Shown: one piece after another, positions 18,339 through 27,800 of the stretch | How the letters are laid out: the number at the start of each line of letters is the position of its first letter | How positions within the stretch are numbered: position 1 is the stretch's first letter | NCBI GenBank assembly: GCA_029863605.1 | Contig: JAOTVB010000004.1 | Coordinates: 1-64,000 of the forward strand | DNA length: 64,000 bases | Direction of reading: 5' to 3' | Source: Myxococcales bacterium | GTDB lineage: Bacteria > Myxococcota_A > Polyangia > Polyangiales > Houyiibacteriaceae | The notes under the pieces: model-generated | Database searches by the model: none | The model's input: only the letters and a program-made list of their open reading frames with translations | What the model was told of the DNA's origin: nothing | Position numbers and translations under genes: made by a program

Positions 18339-20522
18339 CTATTGCACCACGATACATCCGGCGGCTCCTACGCTGCCCTCGTTGTTGTCCTCCCCGCATT
18401 CCAGGGTAAGGGAGAGCCCTGCGGCCTCGTCGTCGACGGTGACATAGAAGTCCCACGGTCCGGTGTCGCCGCTTTCCGGCGTGAACTCCATGACGAGCGT
18501 CTCGCTTTGGCCCGGCAGGAGCGAAACCGTGGTCATCTCGAATCCGAGCAGTGATCCATCAGGCGGCACCCCTCGATAGAACCCGACGGGCACTCCCGCT
18601 GCGATTCCGAGTGAGCCCGTATTCGCAATCTGCGCCTGGATCCCGATCGAGCTCGGGCAGGAGCTAGTGTTCACCGACAGGCCGGCCACCGAGAGATCCG
18701 GCGCATTGAACACACCCTCCCCTTGCACGTTCTGACGATAGTTGTTGAGACCCACGCCCGACCAACTATCGCTCTCTACCGCGGGGATGACACCCGACGC
18801 ATCGACATTGGTTACGTGGTAGCTGTGCTGGTTCCATACTCGCCGCGTGCCCACCCACTTGTCGTTGATGTCGCCAAAGGCAAAGAGGCCGTGTGTTCCG
18901 ACCGCGCAGCCATCCCGCACGATCTGGTCGTCGTTGGCTGGCACGAGGAACTCGGAGTTACCATCAGCGTCGACATCGACGATGAGCGGATACTCCGCGG
19001 CTGTGCGTGAGGAATTCGCCATTTCGAGAAGCTTTGCACCGGTCTTCCCCGACAGGATGTAGAGGGTGCACTCATCGTTGTAAATGACTTCGGCTTCGCC
19101 ATCACCCTCGAAGTCGAACACGCTCGAGCCTGTGACGCTGGACGACAAGTCCTGGACCACCAGCGACCACAGGATTCCATCCGTGCGGCTGCTGCCGCAG
19201 AATGCTGCTTCGCCGGTGCCTGTGCAGTCTAGGTCGTAGACGGCGTACTGTCCGCGGCCCGCCGCGGCGAACTCGGGTCGACCGTCTCCGTCGAAGTCCG
19301 CCACCGTGGGTGCTCCGCCGACTCCACCGCCCGGGATCGCGACGGGCCCGAAGATCACGGTCCCGTCGGTTCCGCTCAACACGCGCGCGTTGCCGCCGCT
19401 GATCGAAACGACGTCCGGGACGGTGTCACGGTTCACGTCCGCCACCGCGACGAAGCCGTCGGGCGCGGTATCGTTGCGCCAGACCTCGGTGCCATCGACG
19501 TGATAGACGATGTTGCCCCCCACGATGTCGGGCTCCCCGTCCCCGCTGATATCAGCAATGGCAGAGACGCTCCACTCGCCGTTGTTGCCCAGCCAGCCTT
19601 TGTCTTGCAGTGGCGTACCGTCGTTATCAAACCATTGGCCCCCGATGATGACCTCGGGTTCCGGATCCGCGTCGAGATTGGCAAGAGCAGGGTATCCTTG
19701 GCCGGTTCCGGTCAACGCCGCCGCCCACTTCTCCGCGCCATCGTGCTCGATGACGACCAACTGTCGTGGCGAGCTCGTCATGAAGACGATTTCGAGCTCG
19801 GCATCGGCGTCCATGTTTCCAACCGCGGGCCCCGTGCCCCAACGCACGTTGTAGGTGCTCACTGGGATCATCAAATTCTCCGAGCCATCCTCACCGTTGA
19901 GCACGATGAGCATGTTGTTGCTGGAGTCTTTGTAGGCCACCGTCGCCACCTCCGGCAGCCCATCGCCATCGATGTCGGCGATTGCCGGAGTGCTCTGCAC
20001 CTGCTTGAACGCCGGATCCATGCTCCACCCGTCCCAGTGCCATTCGATGGTCGGCTCGAACGTGACGTTCTCGGGCCGCAGCTCGCAAAGCTCGCCGTCG
20101 GGCTGAGGGAGGCATTGACCCAAGGTTGGCTCGCAGAACTCGCCGTCGGCGCAATCGAAGCTGTCTGTGCAATCGGCGCCCGGCGTAGCGCACTGGCTCG
20201 CCAGACAGACGTCACCCGCATCGCAGCACACCGAGCCATCGGTGCCGCACCGCACCCCGGACGGGCACGGCGCTACGCACGCACCCTCGAAGCATTCGTC
20301 GCCGACTTCGCAACAAATCGCCGGGCTGCCGCAGAGGAGAGCGGACTCGCACATTTCGCCCCCGCCGGTCCCGCCGTTGCCACCACCTCCACCGGCGCCT
20401 CCGCCGGTCGCGTCACCACCACAGCCCGCCGCCGCCATCACGGCGACGAGAAGCACCCCGACTCTAAGTTTACAAATAATAATATAGTAATAATACACTA
20501 ATAGAGGAATCCAGGCCAGCAT
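18339..20522 (-). CDS. FG-GAP/VCBS repeat lipoprotein with Cys-rich N-terminal region
   Basis: A large surface or secreted protein of about 700 residues. After a lipobox (VMAAAGC) and a Gly-rich linker comes a Cys-rich segment with repeated CC pairs (AICCEVGDECFEGAC, SVCCDAGDVC). Then follow multiple FG-GAP/VCBS repeats with Ca-binding-like DxDGDG motifs (ADIDGDGLPEV, GNMDADAELE, ADFDGDGRPEF, FDFEGDGEAEV, VDVDADGNSEF). A C-terminal beta-sandwich with VGFYRGVPPDG and SETLVMEFTP resembles CARDB-like modules. The start is uncertain: the ATG at 20522 gives a tyrosine/isoleucine-rich leader read through an AT-rich tract; a GTG at 20456 leaves a signal without positive charges. Probably a carbohydrate- or protein-binding surface protein. 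Confidence 0.8.
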   Translation of the reverse strand: MLAWIPLLVYYYYIIICKLRVGVLLVAVMAAAGCGGDATGGGAGGGGGNGGTGGGEMCESALLCGSPAICCEVGDECFEGACVAPCPSGVRCGTDGSVCCDAGDVCLASQCATPGADCTDSFDCADGEFCEPTLGQCLPQPDGELCELRPENVTFEPTIEWHWDGWSMDPAFKQVQSTPAIADIDGDGLPEVATVAYKDSSNNMLIVLNGEDGSENLMIPVSTYNVRWGTGPAVGNMDADAELEIVFMTSSPRQLVVIEHDGAEKWAAALTGTGQGYPALANLDADPEPEVIIGGQWFDNDGTPLQDKGWLGNNGEWSVSAIADISGDGEPDIVGGNIVYHVDGTEVWRNDTAPDGFVAVADVNRDTVPDVVSISGGNARVLSGTDGTVIFGPVAIPGGGVGGAPTVADFDGDGRPEFAAAGRGQYAVYDLDCTGTGEAAFCGSSRTDGILWSLVVQDLSSSVTGSSVFDFEGDGEAEVIYNDECTLYILSGKTGAKLLEMANSSRTAAEYPLIVDVDADGNSEFLVPANDDQIVRDGCAVGTHGLFAFGDINDKWVGTRRVWNQHSYHVTNVDASGVIPAVESDSWSGVGLNNYRQNVQGEGVFNAPDLSVAGLSVNTSSCPSSIGIQAQIANTGSLGIAAGVPVGFYRGVPPDGSLLGFEMTTVSLLPGQSETLVMEFTPESGDTGPWDFYVTVDDEAAGLSLTLECGEDNNEGSVGAAGCIVVQ
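20469..20504. repeat. AT-rich trinucleotide-like tract
   Basis: A run made almost only of TAA/ATA/AAT units (for example AAATAATAATATAGTAATAA) stands out sharply in GC-rich surroundings. It lies at the 5' end of the FG-GAP lipoprotein frame and in the divergent interval to the TesB gene. It may be a promoter region for one or both genes, or a short sequence repeat able to slip and alter the frame at the start of the lipoprotein. Confidence 0.6.
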
Positions 20523-20577
20523 TTCCAGGGGCCTCGGGGCCCTCCTCTTGCGGGTTCCCCATGCTAAGTCCGCCGGC

Positions 20578-21441
20578 GTGGCGACAACCGACTCCCTTCA
20601 CCGACAGCTCGACCTCGAAAGGCTCGACGAGGACCTCTTTCGCGGATGCTCTCCGGACGAGGGTAGGCCGCGGATCTTCGGCGGGCTGGTGGCGGCGCAA
20701 TCCCATATCGCCGCTTGCCGGACGGTCGAGGGTCGCGTGGCCCATTCGCTCCACGGCTATTTCCTCCGTGAAGGCGACACGTCGGTCCCGGTGATCTACT
20801 ACGTGGATCCAATTCGGGATGGTCGCTCGTTCGCGACCCGGCGCGTGGTGGCGAAACAACACGGCAAGGCCATCTTCAACATGTCGGTTTCCTTTCAGGC
20901 ACCAGAGGAAGGTCTCGAACACCAAAGACCAATGCCGGAAGCGCCTCCACCTTTGTCGGTGCCCACCAACCGCGAGCGTTTGACGGAGTACAAGAAACGC
21001 TCCTCGCACCCTGCGTTTGATTTCCTTCTTTCCATCGACCGCCCAATCGAGCGCCGCGAGGTCGACCATGTCGACCTACTCGAACCAAAGCCGTTCACCG
21101 GTCTCAAACGAATGTGGTTTCGCGCGCGCGCAAAGCTCGATGACGATCCGGTGGTGCATCAGGCAGTCCTCGCCTACGCGAGCGACTACGGCCTTCTAGA
21201 AAGCTCGTTCAACCAACACGGGCACGGCTTCTTGACGGATGAGCTGATCCTCGCGAGCCTCGATCATTCGATTTGGTTCCATGAGCATGCTCGCGTCGAC
21301 GAATGGATGCTCTACGTCACTGAAAGCCCTCGGACGGCAGGGGGTCGTGGCCTCAATTTCGGGCACATCTACTCGGAAGACGGAAGGCTCGTCGCGTCGG
21401 CGGCGCAAGAGGGCCTGATACGGATCCGCAAGCCGCGTTGA
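20578..21441 (+). CDS. tesB: Acyl-CoA thioesterase II (TesB family)
   Basis: This cytoplasmic enzyme hydrolyses medium- to long-chain acyl-CoA. The GTG at 20578 is chosen as start (MATTDSLHRQLDLERLDEDLFRG is a typical TesB opening, read here from the second start option); a TTG at 20548 would add ten residues. The double hot-dog fold is visible: FGGLVAAQSHIAACRTV and HSLHGYFLREGD in the first half, and the catalytic-type Asp in LDHSIWFHEHARVDEW in the second half, ending SEDGRLVASAAQEGLIR. Full length for the family (about 287 residues). It is 21 bases upstream of the MscS-type channel. Confidence 0.88.
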   Translation: MATTDSLHRQLDLERLDEDLFRGCSPDEGRPRIFGGLVAAQSHIAACRTVEGRVAHSLHGYFLREGDTSVPVIYYVDPIRDGRSFATRRVVAKQHGKAIFNMSVSFQAPEEGLEHQRPMPEAPPPLSVPTNRERLTEYKKRSSHPAFDFLLSIDRPIERREVDHVDLLEPKPFTGLKRMWFRARAKLDDDPVVHQAVLAYASDYGLLESSFNQHGHGFLTDELILASLDHSIWFHEHARVDEWMLYVTESPRTAGGRGLNFGHIYSEDGRLVASAAQEGLIRIRKPR

Positions 21442-21462
21442 GGCTGTGGTAAAGGAGTGATC

Positions 21463-24400
21463 ATGGGGCGTAAATTCCAGGTGATAACGGGTCATCAGGC
21501 TCGGTGGCTGGTCCTGTTCGGGCTTTGTCTCGCCGGCGCGCTGGTATCGCAGCCGACCTGGGCGCAACAGCCTCGGCTGCCACGCGCGGCCGAAGAGCCC
21601 GCTGCCGAACGCTCGCTCGAGCTCAGCGAGATCGAAGACAGAATCGCGGCTTCTCGCGAGCGACTGCGCGAGTGGGAGAGCAAGTCCCTCGAGTATCAGC
21701 AAGCATGGGAGCAGGCAGCGACGCGCGCGCTGGTCATCGATCGCGAAATCGATCAACTCAAGGCGCGTGAGAGCCTCGTCATCCCGAACGATGCGACCAC
21801 GTCCGAGCTCGATGGACGGTTGCTCGAAGCTGAGCAGGATCTGTCGGCTGCCCGGCGCGAGGCGATGGCGCTCGACGCCGAAGCCGCTCTACGCGCCGAG
21901 CGGAGGAAGAAGATTCCGGAATTGCTCGCGGTCGCCAAACAGAAGCGCAGCACCCTAGAAGTCGAGTCCATTCCTACCAGCGCGGATCCGGCCGCGTCCA
22001 AGGCCCTCGCTATCCTCGAGGCCTTGAATCGGGACGCATTGGACAGCGAGATCGAGGCTTATCAGAACGAGCTCGCCAGCTATGAAGCGCGCGGGCGATT
22101 GCTGAACAAGCAGCGTGACCGGGCCACGCTTCGTATCGCTCATTACGAGGCTCTCTCGTCCCAGCTTCGCGAAGCAGCCAAGCGACGCGGCCGCATCGAG
22201 GTGGCACGTGAGAACGAGGCGACTCGGCGCTTGCTGGACGAGCTCACGGCCACACCGAAGAGTTTCGAAAAGATGTTTCGCGAGTTGGCTGCGCACAACG
22301 CTGAGCTCGCTGATCTATGGACCGGGGAGGACGGCCTCGTCGATCAGATCGACGACGTGAGTGAGAAACTTTCTCGTACGGAGGAGAAGGTCGCTTCCCT
22401 CGAAGGCGAGCTCGCCCGGTTGGCGGCGCGGGTCGAAGCGGTTGGGCTCGCCGAGTCCGTCGGGGTTTTGCTGCGACAACAGCGCGCGGATGCGCCCGAC
22501 ATCGGCATGTACCGCCGGTTCATCCGCATGAGGAAGGAGCGCATTGGCGATGTCCAGCTGCAGCAGATCCGACTTCGCGAGCAGCGGCAGGCACTTGGCG
22601 ATATCGACACCCTCGTCGATCGAGCGCTCGCTTCCGTCGACGAGCCGGTGACTCCCGAGGAGAGGGCGCAGCTCGAAGGGCTCCTCCGACAGCTCTTCGA
22701 AACCCAACGGAAGTACATGGACGCGCTCCTCGAAGACTACGAAACCTACTTCCAAAAGCTCGTCGATTTCGATGCACGACAACGAGAGCTGATCGACCGC
22801 ACACAGAACCTGCTGAACTTCATCGACGAACGGATTCTCTGGATTCCGAGCGGGAGCACGATTGAGACCGAGATTCTCTCCGACGGCCGCGACGCGATGG
22901 CGTGGCTCTTCGGGCCCCGGTACTTGGAGCAGCTCGGACGAGGCGCCAGCGACGCAGTGGCGCGACTCTGGCCCTTGAACCTCCTCGCACTGCTCTTGGC
23001 GCTCCTGTTCATCCCCGCCCGCAGGAGGCTTTACGACCGGATTCACGAATTGGGTCAGGAGGCCGCTCGAGCAGACTGTATCCGCTACGGCCCTACCGCG
23101 ACCGCGTTTGCATTGACAGCCGTCCTCGTGGCATGGGTGCCGGCACTGCTCGCTTATGTCGGCTGGCGACTCGGCGCGTCACCGGCTGCGACGCTCTACA
23201 CCCGTAGCATTGCCTACGGGCTGGTTGGCGTGTCCGGTTTGGGATTCACCTTGGCGCTTACCCGACAGATCGCGCGCGCCGGCGGAATCGCCGAAGCACA
23301 CTGCGGTTGGCCCGAGCGGCAAGCGCATGCCCTCTGGCGTTATGTCACGTGGCTGAGCCTGGTCATGGTGCCGGCGACGTTCGTCGTCCTGGTCTTCGAA
23401 ATGCGTGGTGAGGACGTCTGGCGGGAGTCGATCGGTCGCATCGTTTTCGTCGTGACGATGCTCGCCATCGCCGTCTTCAACTATCTCGTATTGAGGCCGG
23501 AAGGCGCCCTGTCCGCGCTTTTCCCCCATCGTGTACGACGCCGTTCGGTGGCGTTCCGCATCGTGCAGCTCGGGTCGATCGCGGCCCCACTCGGGCTCGG
23601 GATTGCTGCGCTTCGCGGCTTCTACTGGACCACCCTTCAGTTTGCGATTCGAACGCACATGACTCTGGTGTTCCTCTTCTTGCTGGTCATCGTCGTGCAG
23701 CTTTTCGCTCGATGGACGATGATCGCAGCGCGGCGGGCGGCCCTCGAAGCGGAGGCGCCAGAAGAGAGACCGGCGCCAGTCACTTCGGGCATCCAAGTCA
23801 GTCGTTTGATGATCGGCACCGCAATGCTGGTCGCCCTCTTGGGTGTGCTTGCGATCTGGGCCGACCTCCTGCCCGCGGCGCGGATACTTCGGCAAGTCGA
23901 GCTCTGGAGCGTGACCAAGACAGTCACCCTCACCGAGCTCGATCCGTCCGGGGTCGAGCGTCTTCACACCGAGGCGCGTTCTGTTCCGGTCACGCTGGCC
24001 GATCTGTTTCGCGCTTTCCTGATCGGGCTCGTATCCATTGCCCTCATTCGGAATCTACCGGGTCTGCTCGAGGCAACGGTTCTCCGACGCTTGGGTCCAG
24101 GAGAACGCTACGCATACGCGACCATAGTCAAATACGCCGTCGCCCTCGCAGGTTTAGCGTTCGCATTTGATGCGATCGGGGTGGGGTGGTCGAGCATCCA
24201 ATGGCTCGTGGCGGCGGTCGGCTTGGGGCTCGGGTTCGGGCTTCAAGAGATCTTCGCGAATTTCATTTCGGGCCTCATCATTCTGTTCGAGCGTCCCATA
24301 CGCGTAGGGGACACCGTAACCGTCGGCGAAATCAGCGGGACCGTATCAAAGATTCAAATCCGCGCGACGTGGATTACGGGCTTCAACCGCAAAGAGCTCA

Positions 24401-24789
24401 TCGTCCCGAACAAGAACTTCGTCACAGGGGAGCTCATCAACTGGACCCTCTCGGACGCGGTGTTGCGAATCGAGGTCCCTGTCGGGGTCGCCTATGGCTC
24501 GGACACCGAGCAAGTGATTGAAGTCCTTCGGCGCGTCGCAGCCGAGAATCATCGGGTGCTACGGGACCCCGTGCCTCAGGTCCTCTTCCTCGGGTTCGGC
24601 GACAGCTCGCTCTCGTTCGAGCTACGCGCGTTCGTCCCACAGGTCTCTGCGGTTTTTCCGGTTCGGCATGAGCTTCACATGGCGATCGACAAGGCCTTCA
24701 AGGACGCTGGGATCGAGATCGCCTTCCCACAGCGGGACCTGCACATTCGATCGCTGCCCGACAACTGGCGTGCCCCAGAGAGCAGCTAG
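21463..24789 (+). CDS. Large mechanosensitive channel (MscS superfamily, MscK/MscM-like)
   Basis: The ATG at 21463 follows AAAGGAG. The 1108-residue protein has a signal peptide (ending PTWAQQ), about 450 residues of periplasmic coiled-coil (EIEDRIAASRERLREWE and many heptads), then about ten membrane helices. The MscS core is at about residues 900-1010 (GLGFGLQEIFANFISGLI, ERPIRVGDTVTVGEISGTV, VPNKNFVTGELINW). This is the MscK/MscM/YjeP architecture: an osmotic safety valve of the inner membrane. A soluble segment lies between two groups of helices (ELDPSGVERLHTEAR). It overlaps the convergent gspC-like gene by 4 bases. Confidence 0.93.
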   Translation: MGRKFQVITGHQARWLVLFGLCLAGALVSQPTWAQQPRLPRAAEEPAAERSLELSEIEDRIAASRERLREWESKSLEYQQAWEQAATRALVIDREIDQLKARESLVIPNDATTSELDGRLLEAEQDLSAARREAMALDAEAALRAERRKKIPELLAVAKQKRSTLEVESIPTSADPAASKALAILEALNRDALDSEIEAYQNELASYEARGRLLNKQRDRATLRIAHYEALSSQLREAAKRRGRIEVARENEATRRLLDELTATPKSFEKMFRELAAHNAELADLWTGEDGLVDQIDDVSEKLSRTEEKVASLEGELARLAARVEAVGLAESVGVLLRQQRADAPDIGMYRRFIRMRKERIGDVQLQQIRLREQRQALGDIDTLVDRALASVDEPVTPEERAQLEGLLRQLFETQRKYMDALLEDYETYFQKLVDFDARQRELIDRTQNLLNFIDERILWIPSGSTIETEILSDGRDAMAWLFGPRYLEQLGRGASDAVARLWPLNLLALLLALLFIPARRRLYDRIHELGQEAARADCIRYGPTATAFALTAVLVAWVPALLAYVGWRLGASPAATLYTRSIAYGLVGVSGLGFTLALTRQIARAGGIAEAHCGWPERQAHALWRYVTWLSLVMVPATFVVLVFEMRGEDVWRESIGRIVFVVTMLAIAVFNYLVLRPEGALSALFPHRVRRRSVAFRIVQLGSIAAPLGLGIAALRGFYWTTLQFAIRTHMTLVFLFLLVIVVQLFARWTMIAARRAALEAEAPEERPAPVTSGIQVSRLMIGTAMLVALLGVLAIWADLLPAARILRQVELWSVTKTVTLTELDPSGVERLHTEARSVPVTLADLFRAFLIGLVSIALIRNLPGLLEATVLRRLGPGERYAYATIVKYAVALAGLAFAFDAIGVGWSSIQWLVAAVGLGLGFGLQEIFANFISGLIILFERPIRVGDTVTVGEISGTVSKIQIRATWITGFNRKELIVPNKNFVTGELINWTLSDAVLRIEVPVGVAYGSDTEQVIEVLRRVAAENHRVLRDPVPQVLFLGFGDSSLSFELRAFVPQVSAVFPVRHELHMAIDKAFKDAGIEIAFPQRDLHIRSLPDNWRAPESS

Positions 24790-25790
24790 TTCAGGTTATA
24801 GGTGATCATCACTGACTGGCCGTCGCGCTGAACGGAGAGTGTGAACTTGTCTGCGGTTCGCAGTGTCGTGTATGCGCCGAGCGCGTCATCCGGGCCCGAC
24901 AAAGGTTCGCCGTTGACGCTCTCGAGGACGTCACTGTTCTTGATGCCGAGCTTGGTCAGCAACGTACCGGGGCGGATCCCCCGGATCTGCATTCCGACCG
25001 ACTTGCCGCCCTCCATCTTTGGAGCGACGGCCGCGATGCCGATCAACTTGCCAGCGTTGTCGAGCACCTTGTTGAGGAGCGTGCGCCGAATGTTGTAGTT
25101 GGTGTCGTTCACCTTTTCGATGCCCTGCGCGATTTCCTGGTCGCTCAGGCCCGCGTTTCGATCGGAGCCCGCTCTCAGGCGCTTTCTCGTGTCGTCGGCC
25201 TTCTTGTCGTCAACTTTTGCGTCGTGCCTCTTGGGCGTGAACCTACCGATTGGGTCCACGCCATCGAACATGGGAAGACGGCACAAGGCACCGGAACCCG
25301 ATTGCAGGAACACGCTGTCGGCATGGATCGCGCGGATTGTCGAGTCCTCGACCGTCGCAGCGCCCTGGTGCAGCACCGCCTTTTGATCGGACCCGACGAT
25401 CACCGCGAGCGAGCGTTTGAAATCACCTGGCACGACCGCGGTGCCGGACAATCGCAACCTTGTCGTACAGCGATTGACTGTTTCACCGTCCTCGAGGATG
25501 AGCTCGCCGTCGACGAGCTCTGCGCCACTTTCCATCACCGGGGCTTGCGTCAAATCCCCGAGCTCCGAGTTGAAGATGTTGCGCCTCAAAATGACCGCCG
25601 GGTCGTGCCGCTTTTGCGCGAAGGTCGTGAGCGCTCTCGGTCGGGGTCGGGCACGCTGCGCGTCCGGGTCTTTCTCCAAAACCTCGGCTCCGATCAGAGC
25701 GGTAGCCCCTTCGGCTAGGAAAAACGCACAAAGCGCCAGGGTCGTCAGCACGACGCCACTCTTGAACCGGTTGTCTCTTGTCGTCGCCAC
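24786..25790 (-). CDS. gspC: GspC-like type II secretion protein with PDZ domain, not clustered with other gsp genes
   Basis: A 334-residue protein with a GTG start, one N-terminal membrane anchor (about residues 12-32) and a homology-region domain ([45 protein letters not shown]), as in GspC. A charged linker (about 190-225) leads to a C-terminal PDZ-like domain ([36 protein letters not shown]). GspC links the inner-membrane platform to the GspD secretin. No other gsp gene is in the window; in Myxococcota gsp genes are often split over several loci. It could alternatively be a PDZ protein of another system. Confidence 0.82.
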   Translation of the reverse strand: MATTRDNRFKSGVVLTTLALCAFFLAEGATALIGAEVLEKDPDAQRARPRPRALTTFAQKRHDPAVILRRNIFNSELGDLTQAPVMESGAELVDGELILEDGETVNRCTTRLRLSGTAVVPGDFKRSLAVIVGSDQKAVLHQGAATVEDSTIRAIHADSVFLQSGSGALCRLPMFDGVDPIGRFTPKRHDAKVDDKKADDTRKRLRAGSDRNAGLSDQEIAQGIEKVNDTNYNIRRTLLNKVLDNAGKLIGIAAVAPKMEGGKSVGMQIRGIRPGTLLTKLGIKNSDVLESVNGEPLSGPDDALGAYTTLRTADKFTLSVQRDGQSVMITYNLN

Positions 25791-25912
25791 GGGTACTCAG
25801 CTTAGCCTACAAACACAGCCGACCATCGGTTATAGTCCCGCGCCCGGAGCGCTTGCCATACCGACGGCGGATGCGTTCATTTAGCCGCAGATGTCATTCT
25901 TGGAAAGCACAC

Positions 25913-26710
25913 ATGAACATCTTTAGCCGGCTCTTTAGCCGGACTTTCCTGGATTCTTGGCGAGAAGCGGACGCCGACGCCGACACCGCTCGGACCGGAC
26001 AATTCGATTGGCGCCCGATCGTGGTGCTCGCCACCACCGCCCTCACATTGACCCTCGCGCGCTACTACGGCGGCGCGGATACCTTTTCGAGGCTGGTTCC
26101 CGATGGCCGCAAGGCCTACTCGAAAGAGGATTGGGACCTGATGGTTCGAGCCTGGTGGACCTCCGTGCGATGCGTGACGTACGTGCTCATTCCGGTGATC
26201 ACGATCTGGCTCATGCCCGGCGAGCGAGTGCGGGACTACTTCATCTCGTTTCGCGGCTTCGTCAAGCACATGTGGATCTACGTTGGCCTTTACCTGCTCG
26301 TGCTGCCGTTCGTTCTCTTCGTATCCCAGTTCGATTCTTTTCAACACACCTATCCTTTCTATAAGTACGCCAACCAATCGTTAGAGCACTTTCTTCGGTG
26401 GCAGGTGTTGTATGCACTACAGTTCGTAGCCCTCGAGTTCTTCTTTCGTGGTTACATGCTCAAGGGGTTGCGCCACAAGTTTGGCTATGGTGCGATCTTC
26501 GTGATGATCGTGCCCTACTGCATGATCCATTACCCCAAGCCGATTCCCGAAACTCTGGGTGCCATCCTTGCCGGTATTGCTCTCGGTACCCTCGCGATGC
26601 GCCTTCGCTCGATCTGGGGAGGTGTGGTCATTCACGTCGGGGTGGCCATGACGATGGACTGGCTCGCCATCGGCTACTGCCCACCCCCCGGCGAAGGCCC
26701 CTGCAAGTAG
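25913..26710 (+). CDS. CPBP-family intramembrane metalloprotease
   Basis: The ATG at 25913 ([10 protein letters not shown]) follows GGAAAG; the longer frame would add 45 residues of unlikely composition. The 265-residue protein has six to seven helices. The CAAX-protease/bacteriocin-processing (CPBP, Abi) motifs are present: motif 1 as [12 protein letters not shown] (ExxxR, one Glu instead of the usual EE), motif 2 around [14 protein letters not shown] (His) and motif 3 as [11 protein letters not shown]. It is presumably an inner-membrane protease of unknown substrate. It ends at a palindrome shared with the convergent Rieske gene. Confidence 0.85.
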   Translation: MNIFSRLFSRTFLDSWREADADADTARTGQFDWRPIVVLATTALTLTLARYYGGADTFSRLVPDGRKAYSKEDWDLMVRAWWTSVRCVTYVLIPVITIWLMPGERVRDYFISFRGFVKHMWIYVGLYLLVLPFVLFVSQFDSFQHTYPFYKYANQSLEHFLRWQVLYALQFVALEFFFRGYMLKGLRHKFGYGAIFVMIVPYCMIHYPKPIPETLGAILAGIALGTLAMRLRSIWGGVVIHVGVAMTMDWLAIGYCPPPGEGPCK

Positions 26711-26720
26711 CAAACGCGAT

Positions 26721-26740
26721 AAAGGGGACATTCCCCTCTT
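26721..26740. terminator. Palindrome between convergent genes, terminator-like
   Basis: AGGGGA-CAT-TCCCCT (26723-26737) is a perfect 6-bp stem with a 3-base loop, followed by CTT on the + strand and preceded by AAA (TTT on the - strand). It lies between the stop of the CPBP gene and the stop of the Rieske gene, where it could stop transcription from both sides. Part of it (AAAGGGGAC) recurs at 31230-31238. Confidence 0.45.
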
Positions 26741-27734
26741 ACGCGTAGAATTGCTTGACCCATCGCCGGAATTTCGCGATGGGGCCATCACCTGGGATCA
26801 GGGCGGGCGTATCCAGAGGTACCCGGTGCTCCCAGATTTCCTCGTCTTGGAGCACGTCGCGGATGACGTATCGATGGATGATGCGCATTTGTGCGTAAGT
26901 CGCCGCGCGCCACGGTACGGGCAGGTGTCGCATCCATTTGGGAACGAAGGGCGGGGGATATTCGGAGCTCACGCCGATGCCAAAGGACATGTTGTCCTGG
27001 TCGAGCTGTGTCGCAGTGAGAAGAACACGGTAGTGAATGCCGAGCTTAGGGACCCGCAGGTCGGTCACCGACAGACCGAGGCCATGGACATCGGTGTCGA
27101 AGATCGACTGAATGTCGCTTCTACGAAAGAACGGATTCTGCCGGGTAAATCCAAACCTCGAATAAAGGCGCGGGCCGTCGATTCGCAGCGTCGGATCCTC
27201 CAAGTCCGAGTACTTGTGTACGGCGGCAAAATGGCCGAAGTCGACCGCGTTCTCGGCGATGTCCTGGACGTGCCCTTTGAGAGCCAGCACCCTCGTGATC
27301 GGTTTGCTCCAACCCTTGGTGTCATACTCAGGAAGCTCCCAGATGGGCGCAGCGCCGTCGTGAGCGGCATAGACGAAGATGCAACCAAGCTGCTCCATCA
27401 CCGGCCAGGTGCGCAGGCGAAGGTTCACTTCAGGATCGCCTGGATACTCAGTTCCGACGCACCTTCCGTCGCGGCCGAATCGCAACCCATGAAATGGGCA
27501 TCGCAGGGCACCGTCGACCACACGCCCCCCATACCCGAGGTGAGCGCCCATGTGCGGACAGATCGGGTCGACCACCGTAACCGCACCACGCGCGTCGCGA
27601 AAAGCGACGACTTCGCCGCCGTTGATTTTGAAGACACCGACACCCCCTTTGGGCACCTCTTTGGTCGTTGCGATGCGAAACCAACCCGATGGCATCGGAA
27701 GCTTCCGCGGGAGGCCTTGGATCGGTGCGTCCAT
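26739..27734 (-). CDS. Rieske non-heme iron oxygenase, probable sterol oxygenase
   Basis: A 331-residue Rieske oxygenase alpha subunit. The Rieske [2Fe-2S] ligands are Cys59, His61, Cys79 and His82 (CPHMGAHL, CPFHGL). The mononuclear iron site is Asp165-x2-His168-x4-His173 within ENAVDFGHFAAVH. This short form with a hydrophobic C-terminal half resembles KshA (3-ketosteroid 9-alpha-hydroxylase), Neverland/DAF-36 (cholesterol 7-desaturase) and SdmA, the Rieske enzyme of bacterial C-4 sterol demethylation. It is divergent from the TetR-CYP51 operon over 66 bases. A role in sterol C-4 demethylation or ring desaturation is inferred from context. A candidate reductase lies at 43707-44870. Confidence 0.9.
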   Translation of the reverse strand: MDAPIQGLPRKLPMPSGWFRIATTKEVPKGGVGVFKINGGEVVAFRDARGAVTVVDPICPHMGAHLGYGGRVVDGALRCPFHGLRFGRDGRCVGTEYPGDPEVNLRLRTWPVMEQLGCIFVYAAHDGAAPIWELPEYDTKGWSKPITRVLALKGHVQDIAENAVDFGHFAAVHKYSDLEDPTLRIDGPRLYSRFGFTRQNPFFRRSDIQSIFDTDVHGLGLSVTDLRVPKLGIHYRVLLTATQLDQDNMSFGIGVSSEYPPPFVPKWMRHLPVPWRAATYAQMRIIHRYVIRDVLQDEEIWEHRVPLDTPALIPGDGPIAKFRRWVKQFYA

Positions 27735-27800
27735 GTCCGCCAGGACAGTATAAAATAATGTTGCAAAAAAAAGAACCCTATTCTAAGCTCCAAAAGCTCG
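27735..27800. promoter_or_regulatory. AT-rich divergent control region between the Rieske and TetR genes
   Basis: This 66-base interval is far richer in A/T than its surroundings. It contains TATAAAATAAT (27749-27759) and the palindrome TTGCAA (27761-27766) followed by an A run. Read on the - strand, TATACT (27753-27748) is a near-consensus -10 hexamer for the Rieske gene. The TetR protein encoded next door probably binds here; no long clear inverted repeat was found by eye. Confidence 0.45.
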
